This document shows, piece by piece, positions 17,349 to 25,931 of a DNA stretch of 64,000 nt. The stretch's first letter is position 1. Every line of letters starts with the position of its first letter. The notes under the pieces were generated by a model. It saw only the letters and a list, made by a program, of their open reading frames with translations. It searched no databases and was not told the DNA's origin. The DNA lies in the NCBI GenBank assembly GCA_947086925.1, contig CAMUAL010000001.1:40377-104376 (forward strand), read 5' to 3'. The position numbers were made by a program, and so were the translations under genes. Origin of the DNA: an uncultured Clostridia bacterium. Lineage in GTDB: Bacteria; Bacillota; Clostridia; Christensenellales; Pumilibacteraceae.

Positions 17349-17741
17349 ATGGCAGTGAAAAAGACTTCTTCCAGAAAGAGCAGAGTAACTAAGAATATAG
17401 ATAAAGGACAAGTGCATATCCACGCTTCGTTTAACAATACGATTATAACCGTAACCGACGAGCAGGGGAATGCGATTTCCGCATGCAGTGCAGGAGCGCT
17501 CAACTTCCGCGGCAGCCGTAAAAGCACGCCGTTTGCGGCTCAGCAGGCTTCCGAAAAAGCTGCGGCTGCGGCAAAAGAACACGGACTTAAAAGCGTTGAC
17601 GTTTTCGTTAAAGGTCCCGGCAGCGGTCGTGAGTCGGCAATCCGCGCACTCGAAGTAGTGGGACTTGCCGTAACGAGCATAACCGACGTTTCGCCCATTC
17701 CTCATAACGGATGCCGTCCGCCCAAACGCAGAAGAGTTTAA
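17349..17741 (+). CDS. rpsK: 30S ribosomal protein S11
   Basis: The 130-residue protein has the usual sequence ([20 protein letters not shown]) and the conserved C-terminus [14 protein letters not shown]11 shapes the platform next to the E site. Starts 13 bases after rpsM with TAGGAGAG. Confidence 0.97.
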   Translation: MAVKKTSSRKSRVTKNIDKGQVHIHASFNNTIITVTDEQGNAISACSAGALNFRGSRKSTPFAAQQASEKAAAAAKEHGLKSVDVFVKGPGSGRESAIRALEVVGLAVTSITDVSPIPHNGCRPPKRRRV

Positions 17742-17759
17742 TAGGAGAGATAAGATAAA

Positions 17760-18380
17760 ATGGCTAAATATACATGTGCAGATTGTCGTCAGTGCCGCCG
17801 CGAAGGACAAAAACTGTTCCTTAAAGGCGAGCGTTGCACCAGCAAAAAATGCGCTATGGAGCGTCGCCCCGTTCCTCCCGGACAGCACGGCATGGGCAGA
17901 AAAAAAGCAAGCGAGTACAGCGTGCAGTTGCGTGAAAAGCAAAAGGCAAAGCGCGCTTACGGATTGCTCGAAAAGCAGTTCCGCAGTTATTACGAAGAAG
18001 CCGAGCGTATGCGCGGCGTAACCGGTGAAAACATGCTTGCGCTTATCGAGCGCAGACTCGATAACGTGGTATACCGTATGGGCATAGGCGCAAGCCGCGC
18101 TCAGTGCCGTCAGATTGTAAATCACGGTCACATAACGGTAAACGGCAAGCGTGTAGACATACCTTCGTATCAGGTTAAAATCGGCGACGTTATCGCGGTA
18201 AACGAAAACAAGAAAGACAACGCGATTTTCAAAGAACTGCGCGGAGCACGCATAGTAATGCCCAAGTGGTTGGAGTTCGACACCGAGTCGCTTGTGGGCA
18301 AAATAATCGACAGCCCTAAGCGCGAAGATATCGACCTTAATATCAACGAGCAGCTTATCGTCGAGTTGTATTCCAAGTAA
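17760..18380 (+). CDS. rpsD: 30S ribosomal protein S4, zinc-binding form
   Basis: The 206-residue protein has an N-terminal cysteine cluster ([11 protein letters not shown] then CTSKKC), the zinc-binding C+ form, and the S4 RNA-binding domain (about residues 95-155: [20 protein letters not shown]). S4 is a primary 16S binder and in several bacteria represses the alpha operon. Position between rpsK and rpoA is normal. Confidence 0.97.
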   Translation: MAKYTCADCRQCRREGQKLFLKGERCTSKKCAMERRPVPPGQHGMGRKKASEYSVQLREKQKAKRAYGLLEKQFRSYYEEAERMRGVTGENMLALIERRLDNVVYRMGIGASRAQCRQIVNHGHITVNGKRVDIPSYQVKIGDVIAVNENKKDNAIFKELRGARIVMPKWLEFDTESLVGKIIDSPKREDIDLNINEQLIVELYSK

Positions 18381-18442
18381 CAGTAAATAAGTCAAATAAA
18401 GTAAAGTCTGTCAAAGTGGCATAAGCCACCAAGGAGAATTGA

Positions 18443-19402
18443 ATGAATATGATGGAAATCGAAAAGCCACGGATTACGCTTGAGGAAAGCCCCGATTTAA
18501 GGGTAGGAAAGTTTGTAGTAGAACCTCTCGAGCGTGGTTATGGCATTACGCTCGGCAATGCGCTCAGAAGGGTTCTGTTGTCCGCACTCCCCGGAACGGC
18601 GGTTGTGGGCATTCGCATAGAGGGTGCAAGCCACGAGTTTACTACCATCAAGGGAGTCAAGGAAGACGTTGCGGAGATTATTCTTAATTTAAAAGGGCTC
18701 AATCTTAAAGCCAACTATTCCGACAAGACCCTTAAAAAGACGCTCAAAATCGAGCGCAATACACCGGGTATCGTAACCGCTAAGGATATCGAAATCGACC
18801 CCGAGATAGAAGTTTTAAACCCCGATATGTACATTTGCACGCTTGACGACGGCGGAAAGCTTAACATGGAAATGACCGTTGCGCGCGGCAGAGGCTATGT
18901 AGTGGCATTACACCACAAAGACGAAAGCCAGCCCATAGGTTATATTCCCATCGACGCTATTTTTACGCCTGTTAAAGCCGCAAGCTATTCGGTTGAAAGC
19001 ACCCGTGTGGGGCAGTCGATAGATTACGACAAACTCACGCTCGAAGTTAAAACCGACGGCAGCTTGTCGGCAAAGGACGTTCTGAGTCTTGCCGCAAAAG
19101 CGATTGAAGACCATATCCGTTTGTTTGTAAATCTTTCGGACGTAATATCGGGCATGGATATACTCGTTTCGCGCGAGGAAGACAAACAGCAAAAAGTTCT
19201 CGAAATGAACATCGAAGACATGGATTTAAGCGTTCGCAGTTACAACTGCTTAAAGCGCGCCGCGATTCATACCGTAGAAGATTTAACAAAGAGAACGGAA
19301 GAAGATATGCTTAAAGTCCGCAATTTGGGTCGCAAGTCGCTTGACGAGGTTATAAGCAAACTGCGCTCTTACGGTTTGGATCTTAAAAGCAACGATGATT
19401 AA
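18443..19402 (+). CDS. rpoA: DNA-directed RNA polymerase subunit alpha
   Basis: The 319-residue protein has the dimerisation/assembly domain (about 1-230: FVVEPLERGYGITLGNALRRVLL is the signature; FVVEPLERGYG quoted) and a C-terminal domain with two helix-hairpin-helix turns (LTKRTEEDMLKVRNLGRKS) that touches UP elements and activators. AAGGAG lies six bases before the ATG at 18443; a second in-frame ATG at 18449 is less well placed. Confidence 0.98.
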   Translation: MNMMEIEKPRITLEESPDLRVGKFVVEPLERGYGITLGNALRRVLLSALPGTAVVGIRIEGASHEFTTIKGVKEDVAEIILNLKGLNLKANYSDKTLKKTLKIERNTPGIVTAKDIEIDPEIEVLNPDMYICTLDDGGKLNMEMTVARGRGYVVALHHKDESQPIGYIPIDAIFTPVKAASYSVESTRVGQSIDYDKLTLEVKTDGSLSAKDVLSLAAKAIEDHIRLFVNLSDVISGMDILVSREEDKQQKVLEMNIEDMDLSVRSYNCLKRAAIHTVEDLTKRTEEDMLKVRNLGRKSLDEVISKLRSYGLDLKSNDD

Positions 19403-19416
19403 GGAGTAACGCAAAA

Positions 19417-19923
19417 ATGGAACAGAGAAAATTGGGTAAACCCACCGATCAAAGAATGGCTCTTTTACGCAATCAGGTTACCGACCTTCTTTGGAACGGT
19501 AAAATAGAAACCACCTGCGACCGCGCAAAAGAAGTTAGCCGCATGGCGGATAAAATTCTTACGCTTGCAATAAACAGCTATACCGATACTTACAAAAAGG
19601 TTGAAACCCGCAAAACGGACAAGGGCGACGTTAAAGTGGAACTCGTAAACGACGGTCCCAAAAAACTTGCCGCACGCCGTAAAATAATGAGTATCGTTTA
19701 CGACCGCCAGGAACAGCGCGGTGAAAAAGAATCGGCTATTGCTTTTAAGCAACGCACCGAGCATATTCAGCACCCGCTTATCGAAAAGATTTTCAACGAG
19801 TACGCTCCCAAATATACCAAGCGTGCCGCCGACCTCGGTCAGAAAGGCGGTTACACCCGCGTTCTTAAAATGGGATTCCGCAGAGGCGACAGCGCCGAAG
19901 CCGCGCTCATAGAGTTGGTGTAA
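19417..19923 (+). CDS. rplQ: 50S ribosomal protein L17 with internal insertion
   Basis: The 168-residue protein is about 40-55 residues longer than the E. coli/Bacillus form. The N-terminal part (KLGKPTDQRMALLRNQVTDL) and the end (YTRVLKMGFRRGDSAEAALIELV) are normal. The extra length lies in the middle, roughly residues 50-120 (charged, RKTDKGDVKVELVNDG... QEQRGEKESAIAFKQRTEH). Longer L17 forms occur in Clostridia. It is the last gene of the block and is followed by a terminator. Confidence 0.95.
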   Translation: MEQRKLGKPTDQRMALLRNQVTDLLWNGKIETTCDRAKEVSRMADKILTLAINSYTDTYKKVETRKTDKGDVKVELVNDGPKKLAARRKIMSIVYDRQEQRGEKESAIAFKQRTEHIQHPLIEKIFNEYAPKYTKRAADLGQKGGYTRVLKMGFRRGDSAEAALIELV

Positions 19924-19929
19924 CATTGT

Positions 19930-19966
19930 TTCCCCTCCCGTCTTACATAAGGCGGAGGGGAATTTT
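19930..19966 (+). terminator. Intrinsic terminator after rplQ
   Basis: Stem 19930-19938 (TTCCCCTCC) with 19954-19962 (GGAGGGGAA), then TTTTATT. It starts seven bases after the rplQ stop and closes the ribosomal block. Confidence 0.85.
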
Positions 19967-20027
19967 ATTATGATAAATAACGCCAATAAAAATCAAATGA
20001 TTACATATCGATGTCTTGAAAAATATC

Positions 20028-20057
20028 TTGACATATTACGCGATTGTATGATAAAAT
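20028..20057 (+). promoter_or_regulatory. Promoter for the DUF4177-like gene and yidD
   Basis: TTGACA (20028-20033) and TAAAAT (20052-20057), 18 bases apart. The start codon is at 20088 with AAGGAGATAT before it. Confidence 0.65.
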
Positions 20058-20087
20058 AATATCAATGAAAAACAAAGGAGATATATT

Positions 20088-20321
20088 ATGAAAGTTTACA
20101 AACTTGTAGCGGGACCTACCACAAGCCAGATTCTCGACAAAAAAGGCAACACAGGCGACGCGGTAAATTCGTTCGAATCGGTTATTTCGAATATGGCAAA
20201 AGAGGGTTGGACTTACCACTCGATGGAGCCTATCACCACTCAGCAAACAAAAGGTTGCTTTATTAACAAGCAAACGATAGTAACAACTTTTTATATGCTT
20301 GTATTCGTTAAGGAAGCGTAA
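20088..20321 (+). CDS. Small DUF4177-like protein
   Basis: The 77-residue soluble protein (MKVYKLVAGPT... NSFESVISNMAKEGWTYHSMEPI... TFYMLVFVKEA) has the layout of DUF4177 proteins: a first beta strand with K-Y-K, a helix ending in the AxEGW motif, then strands ending in a hydrophobic V-F-x-K. The function of this family is unknown. It has its own promoter and a strong ribosome-binding site, and is followed after five bases by the YidD-domain gene, so the two may be co-transcribed. Confidence 0.7.
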   Translation: MKVYKLVAGPTTSQILDKKGNTGDAVNSFESVISNMAKEGWTYHSMEPITTQQTKGCFINKQTIVTTFYMLVFVKEA

Positions 20322-20326
20322 GCCGT

Positions 20327-20953
20327 TTGCAAAACAATAGAAACGACATAAAACAAAAGTCCGCATCGGCACCCGATGCGGATTCTTTTTCTTTTAACGC
20401 AGAAGCCTGCGCGGATAGTAAGGAACAAACCGTCAAAGCCGAAAATGCTACGGTAGGCGACTGTCAAACCGTGTCGGTGGAACTCACCGAGGCGGATTTC
20501 GCCTATTCGCAAATGCGCACTGCGGCAATAGATACGCTTATAAAAAAGACTAACGGCGCAAGCGTGGACGAGCACGGATTGGTTCGCCCGCACATATCCG
20601 CCGTGCGGGCGGTGCTTAACATAACATTGCCGCTTATAATCTGCGGCGGAATTTTTTGTCTGCTGTATTTTTTGTTGCCGCGCTATAACTTAACGGTTGC
20701 TCTGTCGGTATCGCTCGGACTTTTGGGACTGTATATAATAGTGCGCATGCGCAGTATTTTGATATGGTGCGTTCTCGTGTATCAGGCAAAGGCCCCCGCT
20801 CATGTGCGCCGCCGTTGCGTTTTCACTCCCACGTGCTCGGAGTACGCGCTTCAAGCATTACGTAAATACGGCGTAATTCGCGGAGTCCCGAAAATTGTTG
20901 CGCGCCTGTGGCGATGTCATCCGCCCAATGAGGGCAACGACCCGCTCAAATAA
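20327..20953 (+). CDS. YidD-domain protein with N-terminal membrane extension
   Basis: The last 70 residues (about 140-208) are a YidD domain, the small membrane protein insertion efficiency factor: VYQAKAPAHVRRRCVFTPT, then CSEYALQALRKYG and the end WRCHPPNEGNDPLK. Normal YidD is 70-90 residues. Here about 140 residues come first: a polar part of roughly 100 residues, then two hydrophobic segments (about 103-120 and 124-141). The TTG at 20327 is chosen because AAGGAAG precedes it; a shorter start inside the polar region is possible but the membrane segments would remain. YidD usually lies next to rpmH/rnpA/yidC, not here. Confidence 0.75.
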   Translation: MQNNRNDIKQKSASAPDADSFSFNAEACADSKEQTVKAENATVGDCQTVSVELTEADFAYSQMRTAAIDTLIKKTNGASVDEHGLVRPHISAVRAVLNITLPLIICGGIFCLLYFLLPRYNLTVALSVSLGLLGLYIIVRMRSILIWCVLVYQAKAPAHVRRRCVFTPTCSEYALQALRKYGVIRGVPKIVARLWRCHPPNEGNDPLK

Positions 20954-20988
20954 AAACCGCTGTTGCTTTTTCTTGCAACGGCGGTTTT
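20953..20988. terminator. Terminator between convergent yidD-like and thioredoxin genes
   Basis: A long stem (AAAACCGC-x-GTTGC with GCAAC-x-GCGGTTTT) with an 8-base T-rich loop. A-run and T-run flank it, so it can act in both directions. Confidence 0.85.
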
Positions 20989-21019
20989 CGTTTATGCAAT
21001 TTGATTTTTCGGTTTTGTA

Positions 21020-21325
21020 TTATAACCCCGCAAGTTGGGCAAGGTTGCTTATTGATTGTACGCCCACGGCTTTGTTGAAAACCTCTCCGCCCTTAAAGAC
21101 GATAATTGTGGGAATACTCATTATTCCGAATTGCATGCAAAGTTTTTCGTTTTCGTCGGTGTTTACTTTGCACACCTTGACTTTGCCCGAATATTTTTCG
21201 GCAAACTGTTCGAGTATGGGAGTCTGACTGCGGCAAGGTCCGCACCACGGTGCCCAAAAGTCTACAACTACGGGTAAGTCACCCGATATTTCCGAATCGA
21301 AAGTGCTGTCGTTAAGTTCAATCAT
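21020..21325 (-). CDS. trxA: Thioredoxin
   Basis: The 101-residue protein has the active site W27-C28-G29-P30-C31 in the context VVVDFWAPWCGPCRSQ and the cis-proline segment (MSIPTIIVFKGG). It is a cytoplasmic protein-disulfide reductant fed by thioredoxin reductase, which is not in this window. AAGGAG lies nine bases before the ATG. It is a stand-alone gene convergent with the yidD-like gene. Confidence 0.96.
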   Translation of the reverse strand: MIELNDSTFDSEISGDLPVVVDFWAPWCGPCRSQTPILEQFAEKYSGKVKVCKVNTDENEKLCMQFGIMSIPTIIVFKGGEVFNKAVGVQSISNLAQLAGL

Positions 21326-21455
21326 AATTATATACTCCTTATTTTATATATTTTCCTATTTTCAGTGATTTTATTATTTTCTGCTCGGTGCAAAAGAGCG
21401 ATTTGCTTGTTTTCGTCGCTTTCCTAAATGACTTGTGCGTAAATAGTGCGGCGTT

Positions 21456-22847
21456 TTAAAACGCTTTGTCAAGTTTTAATATCGCCGCCTCGTAAATAGC
21501 GGGTAACTTATCGAACAGCTCAATCGGGAAAGATTCGTCGATATTGTGTATATTGGTTTCGAGGTTTTCAAAGGTGGGACCGAACGCAACCGCATTGGGA
21601 AGTTCGCGCGCATATGTGCCCCCGCCGCAGTAAAGGCATTTTCTGTCGCCCCCGGTGGTTTCGGCGTAAGCGTCTAAAAGCGAGCTTACGAGTTTGCTGT
21701 CTTCGGGAATATAAAGGTTGGGCGACCAACGATTGACAATTACGGTTGCGCCGTTAAAACACTTTTCTATATTGCTTACAACTTTTTCGTGATTTGCGCA
21801 TACGGGCAATCGCAAATCGAGCGTTATTCCCACATGATTTGCACCCTCGATATAATTCACAATGCCGGTATTTACGGTAAGATTGCCCGAAACTTTATCT
21901 TCCGCCGCAATGCCCAACAGACTTGCGGGATTGGGCGCGCCGAGGTATTTTACCGCCGCGCCAAGCGCACTCGATTTACCGCCCGTTAAGCCGTTTAAAA
22001 GGGTAATCATTTTTATTGCGGCGTTTTCTCCCTTTTCGGGCGACATGGCATGTCCCGCAACTCCGCGTGATTCCAAAACGATTTTATCGGGGAAGAAGTG
22101 CGCCGAAAAATCCTCTGTGCGCATATTGTTGTCTATAATTATCTTCGCCGCTTTGGGAGTAGCGAATACGTCGCTGCTGTTTCCGAGCGCAGTAATCGTT
22201 TCAAACAATTCACTGCCTTTTATCACCGTTGCCGAACAGAAATCCGGTACGATGTTGGGGCGAAGTCCCGCTTTCAGCTCCGAAATATCCGACTTTAAAA
22301 CTTCGTCGGCGGGTAAAAGAACGGATAAATGCAATATGCCTTTTTCGCTGTTTATAACGGGGAAATCGGCGTCGGGGACAAAGCTTGCCTTGGGAATTTC
22401 GCAATGCTCGCGGTAGTACTCTATGCATTCCGAACCGTTTTCTTCGTTGCAACCCACAATAAGACGTATGCGGTTATTCAGCTTTGCGCCGCTGTCTTTA
22501 ATGCGTTTAAGCGCGTGCAATGCGGCAACAGTAGGTCCTTTGTCGTCGGCAACGCCTCTGCCCATAATTAAGCCGTTTTCGCATACGAGCGTATAAGGGT
22601 CGTGACTCCATCCGTCGCCCGCGGGCACAACGTCCAAATGTCCGAGTATTCCTATCAAACCGCTTCCTTCGCCGTATTCCGCCCAACCGCAGTAACCGTT
22701 TTCGTTATGCGTTTTAAAGCCGTAGCGAGCGGCTATTTCCAAAAATTTATCGAGTGCCGCTTTCGGACCCGCACCGAACGGTGCGCCGCTTTCCGCTTCG
22801 CCCATGGTGGATTGAATTTGTATAAGTTCTTTTAAATCGTTCAGCAT
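21456..22847 (-). CDS. M20 family dipeptidase, PepV/Sapep-like
   Basis: The 463-residue protein has the M20 metal-site motifs: GHLDVVPAGDGW (H70, D72), GRGVADDKGP (D101/D102) and CNEENGSE (E135/E136). The lid domain of PepV-type enzymes fills the middle. These enzymes are zinc or manganese dipeptidases acting on dipeptides inside the cell; some relatives have other small substrates. It reads away from gltX, with the two promoters in the 91-base gap. Confidence 0.88.
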   Translation of the reverse strand: MLNDLKELIQIQSTMGEAESGAPFGAGPKAALDKFLEIAARYGFKTHNENGYCGWAEYGEGSGLIGILGHLDVVPAGDGWSHDPYTLVCENGLIMGRGVADDKGPTVAALHALKRIKDSGAKLNNRIRLIVGCNEENGSECIEYYREHCEIPKASFVPDADFPVINSEKGILHLSVLLPADEVLKSDISELKAGLRPNIVPDFCSATVIKGSELFETITALGNSSDVFATPKAAKIIIDNNMRTEDFSAHFFPDKIVLESRGVAGHAMSPEKGENAAIKMITLLNGLTGGKSSALGAAVKYLGAPNPASLLGIAAEDKVSGNLTVNTGIVNYIEGANHVGITLDLRLPVCANHEKVVSNIEKCFNGATVIVNRWSPNLYIPEDSKLVSSLLDAYAETTGGDRKCLYCGGGTYARELPNAVAFGPTFENLETNIHNIDESFPIELFDKLPAIYEAAILKLDKAF

Positions 22848-22873
22848 TTAATATACCTCTCACGTCAATTCGG

Positions 22874-22902
22874 TTGCTTTTATTTTACGATGATATTATA
22901 AT
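22874..22902 (+). promoter_or_regulatory. Promoter of gltX
   Basis: TTGCTT (22874-22879) and TATAAT (22897-22902), 17 bases apart, 37 bases before the gltX ATG. Confidence 0.65.
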
Positions 22903-22938
22903 AGTAAACGGATAATTTGTCAAGGAGCATACCTTATT

Positions 22939-24366
22939 ATGGTAAGAACACGTTTTGCACCGAGCCCCACGGGATATCTGCATGTGGGGGGATTGCGCAC
23001 CGCGCTGTACGCCTATTTGTACGCAAAAAAGGCGGGAGGAAAATTTATACTGCGAATAGAGGATACCGACTTAGAGCGCACGGTAGACGGAGCGGTAGAA
23101 CTTATTTACCGCACATTGCATGAAACGGGACTTGTTTACGACGAAGGTCCCGACGTGGGCGGCGAGTACGGTCCTTACGTTCAGACTCAACGCAAAGATA
23201 TTTATCTTCAATATGCCGAACGACTAATCGAGAGCGGCGACGCTTATTACTGCTTTTGCACAAAGGAACGGCTCGAACAGATTCACAAGGACGGCGCAAC
23301 CAAATACGACAAGCACTGCCTTAATCATATAAGCGTAGAGGAGGCTCGCAAACGCATAGCGGCGGGAGAGAAGTATGTAATCAGGCAGAACATACCCGCA
23401 AAGGGCGTTTCAAGTTATACCGACCTTGTGTTCGGCGAAATCAGCGTTGATTATAACGACTTAGAGGATAACATACTTATTAAGTCTGACGGATATCCGA
23501 CTTATAACTTTGCCAACGTAATCGACGACCACCTTATGGGAATTACGCACGTTATACGCGGAACGGAATATCTTTCGTCAACGCCAAAATATAACTTATT
23601 GTACGACGCGCTCGGGTGGGAACGTCCGCAGTATATTCACTTGCAACCCATAATGCGCGACGCGCACCAAAAGCTCTCAAAGCGTCACGGCGACGCCAAC
23701 TATGAGGACTTTATCGCAAAAGGATTTTTAAAAGACGCGATTGTAAACTATATCGCACTCTTGGGTTGGTCGCCCAAAGACAACCGCGAAAAAATGACTC
23801 TCGCGGAAATGACCGAGCTTTTCTCGCTCGACGGGGTGAGTAAATCCGCATCCATTTTCGACGAAACCAAAATGCGTTGGCTCAATTCGCTTTACGTAAA
23901 AGAGCTTTCGGAAGAAGAATTTCATAATTACGCATTGCCGTTTTACGCGCCTTACGGTTATTTGAAGGGACTCGATTTAAAGTATTTGAGTACTCTGTTG
24001 CACTCGCGCACCGAGGTGTTTACCGACGTAGGCAAGCTTACCGCATTTATAAACGAATTCGATTCGTTCGATACCGTTCTGTTCGAAAACGCAAAATGGA
24101 AAACCGATGCGGCGCTTGCGAAAAAAATGTTACCCGATTTGATTAAGATTGCGGAGTCCGATTGGGATAATCTGCACGACGCACTTCCCGCATATGCCGA
24201 AAAATCCGGTTACAAAAAAGGACAGGTGCTGTGGATTTTCCGCATTGCTCTTACGGGAGCGGCGTCAACTCCCGGCGGAGCGACCGAAATGGCTAAGCTG
24301 TTCGGAAAAACCGAAAGCATACGCAGACTTAAAGCGGCGTACAAAAAGGTTGATTTACAAGGCTAA
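22939..24366 (+). CDS. gltX: Glutamyl-tRNA synthetase
   Basis: The 475-residue class I synthetase charges tRNA-Glu. It begins MVRTRFAPSPTGYLHVGGL, where the HIGH-type motif reads HVGG; the second signature reads KLSKRHGD from residue 245. The Rossmann region motif RIEDTDLERT and the anticodon-binding helical part are present to a normal end. CAAGGAG lies upstream of the ATG. Whether it also makes Glu-tRNA-Gln for an amidotransferase cannot be seen here. Confidence 0.97.
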   Translation: MVRTRFAPSPTGYLHVGGLRTALYAYLYAKKAGGKFILRIEDTDLERTVDGAVELIYRTLHETGLVYDEGPDVGGEYGPYVQTQRKDIYLQYAERLIESGDAYYCFCTKERLEQIHKDGATKYDKHCLNHISVEEARKRIAAGEKYVIRQNIPAKGVSSYTDLVFGEISVDYNDLEDNILIKSDGYPTYNFANVIDDHLMGITHVIRGTEYLSSTPKYNLLYDALGWERPQYIHLQPIMRDAHQKLSKRHGDANYEDFIAKGFLKDAIVNYIALLGWSPKDNREKMTLAEMTELFSLDGVSKSASIFDETKMRWLNSLYVKELSEEEFHNYALPFYAPYGYLKGLDLKYLSTLLHSRTEVFTDVGKLTAFINEFDSFDTVLFENAKWKTDAALAKKMLPDLIKIAESDWDNLHDALPAYAEKSGYKKGQVLWIFRIALTGAASTPGGATEMAKLFGKTESIRRLKAAYKKVDLQG

Positions 24367-24452
24367 TTGAGTTTGCGCTTGTAATTTGCCGCACACGCAA
24401 AAGCAAAAAAAGTTACATAAGAAGGAAAATCGGAAATCGGAGAAAAAGACAA

Positions 24453-25826
24453 ATGCGCGGATTCGGAAAACTTTTCGGAAAAATCCTGCCCGTGGTTTTG
24501 GCATTGCTGTTATCTTGCGCCGTTGCGATTTGCGCGGCGGGCTGTAACGACAGACGCGGAAATGCGGGCGACGGTCAAAACAAAATCGAATATCCGTCCG
24601 ACGACGGGGACGATAATCAAACGCCGGACGGCGGCGATAATCAAACGCCGGACGACGGGGACGAAATTGTGCTTCCTTCCGATTGGGCGGACAGCGGACT
24701 GTGGGCGCAGAACCATACTTTGCCCGACGCGGACGCGGCACTCGAAAAGTTGTCAGATATTTACGGCGGTGCGGATAAAGTGTTCTTGCTGTACGGCAAC
24801 ACCGTTTACAGAATGACGTGCCCCGAGGACGGCGAGTACATAAACATTAACTGCATGTTCACTCCCGAAGATTACATACGACCCGTAATTGAGGACTGCG
24901 TTGCGGAATTTAATTACGCATTCGACGTAATAAATCCCAACTATAAGTTTAAGCTGAATTTCAACCCTACCGGCAACGAACAAAACAGCCGCTATAAGAT
25001 TACCGTAACCGCAGTGGAGAATTTCGGCAGCAGTACCGACACTTTGGGTATGGCTTCTCCCTACGATAACTCGATACGTATAAGAGAGGACGTATTCAAT
25101 GACGGCAAAAAAACCATGTCGGTATTCAAGCACGAGCTTATGCACCTTTTCGGCGCGGGCGATGCGTACACAAGCGATAAGTATACAAAAGATACCATTA
25201 TGCAACGGTATCAATTCAACGGCCCGTTTTCGTTCAGCGCAACCGACATTGCTTTAATCGACACTCTTTACCGCAACCCGGACAATCGCTATCCCGAAAA
25301 ATACGTAAACGCGTTTGTAGCGCGTTATACCGAGATTAATCCGCACACTTACGAATACAACCGTAACGCCGCACTGCTTAAAGTAATGCGAGATGTTGAC
25401 GTTTCGGCAGTTAAGACGGCGGTTGCGGAACTGTATGCCGACGATGACGCCGACGCGGTTATAAATTATCTCGACGAAGGAGAATGGAGTTTTAACCGTG
25501 ACTTCGGCAGTGTAAACGTAAGCTTTTCCGACCTCACTTTGCGCGAATACGACTCCGAAACTGTTTTGTACAGCGGCAGATTTAACGTAGCGGACAAAAA
25601 ATATACGCACACAACCCAAAAGTACGGCGCAAACATGTCGAGCGGAATGAGTATAACTTACACCGATTACGGCAACGGCGTTTTATTTGCCGCACCAAAC
25701 GGAACGGCGGGCGAAACATACTTTGTGCAATCGGGCGATTACGTTTTTGCGTTTGAGTGCTTGGGCGGATTTACCGATTTAAAGAATTACAAAATGGTAT
25801 TAAGGAGAGTAAATATCATTAAATAG
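24453..25826 (+). CDS. Lipoprotein with zinc-metalloprotease motif
   Basis: The 457-residue protein has a signal peptide with lipobox (ALLLSCAVAICAAGC, Cys near residue 31), then an acidic low-complexity linker with a directly repeated 24-base unit encoding DNQTPDGG. Around residue 227 is H227-E-L-M-H231-x-x-G234-x-x-D237, the HExxHxxGxxD zinc motif known from snapalysin-type metalloproteases, followed by a Met-containing stretch (TIMQRYQF). The rest has no recognised fold. I infer a surface-anchored, probably active, zinc peptidase of unassigned family. It is followed by a terminator shared with the convergent lipoprotein gene. Confidence 0.7.
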   Translation: MRGFGKLFGKILPVVLALLLSCAVAICAAGCNDRRGNAGDGQNKIEYPSDDGDDNQTPDGGDNQTPDDGDEIVLPSDWADSGLWAQNHTLPDADAALEKLSDIYGGADKVFLLYGNTVYRMTCPEDGEYININCMFTPEDYIRPVIEDCVAEFNYAFDVINPNYKFKLNFNPTGNEQNSRYKITVTAVENFGSSTDTLGMASPYDNSIRIREDVFNDGKKTMSVFKHELMHLFGAGDAYTSDKYTKDTIMQRYQFNGPFSFSATDIALIDTLYRNPDNRYPEKYVNAFVARYTEINPHTYEYNRNAALLKVMRDVDVSAVKTAVAELYADDDADAVINYLDEGEWSFNRDFGSVNVSFSDLTLREYDSETVLYSGRFNVADKKYTHTTQKYGANMSSGMSITYTDYGNGVLFAAPNGTAGETYFVQSGDYVFAFECLGGFTDLKNYKMVLRRVNIIK

Positions 25827-25862
25827 CATTGTTTGCGACTCATGAAATATTGCAAAACAAAA

Positions 25863-25905
25863 AAAGGGATGAAAGGCTTTTTAAAACCGTTCATCCCTTT
25901 TGAAT
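25863..25905. terminator. Bidirectional terminator between two convergent lipoprotein genes
   Basis: An 11-bp stem, AAAGGGATGAA (25863-25873) with TTCATCCCTTT (25890-25900), with an A-run before and T after. Confidence 0.85.
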
Positions 25906-25931
25906 TGCATATTTAAAACCGAGATTTTGTT

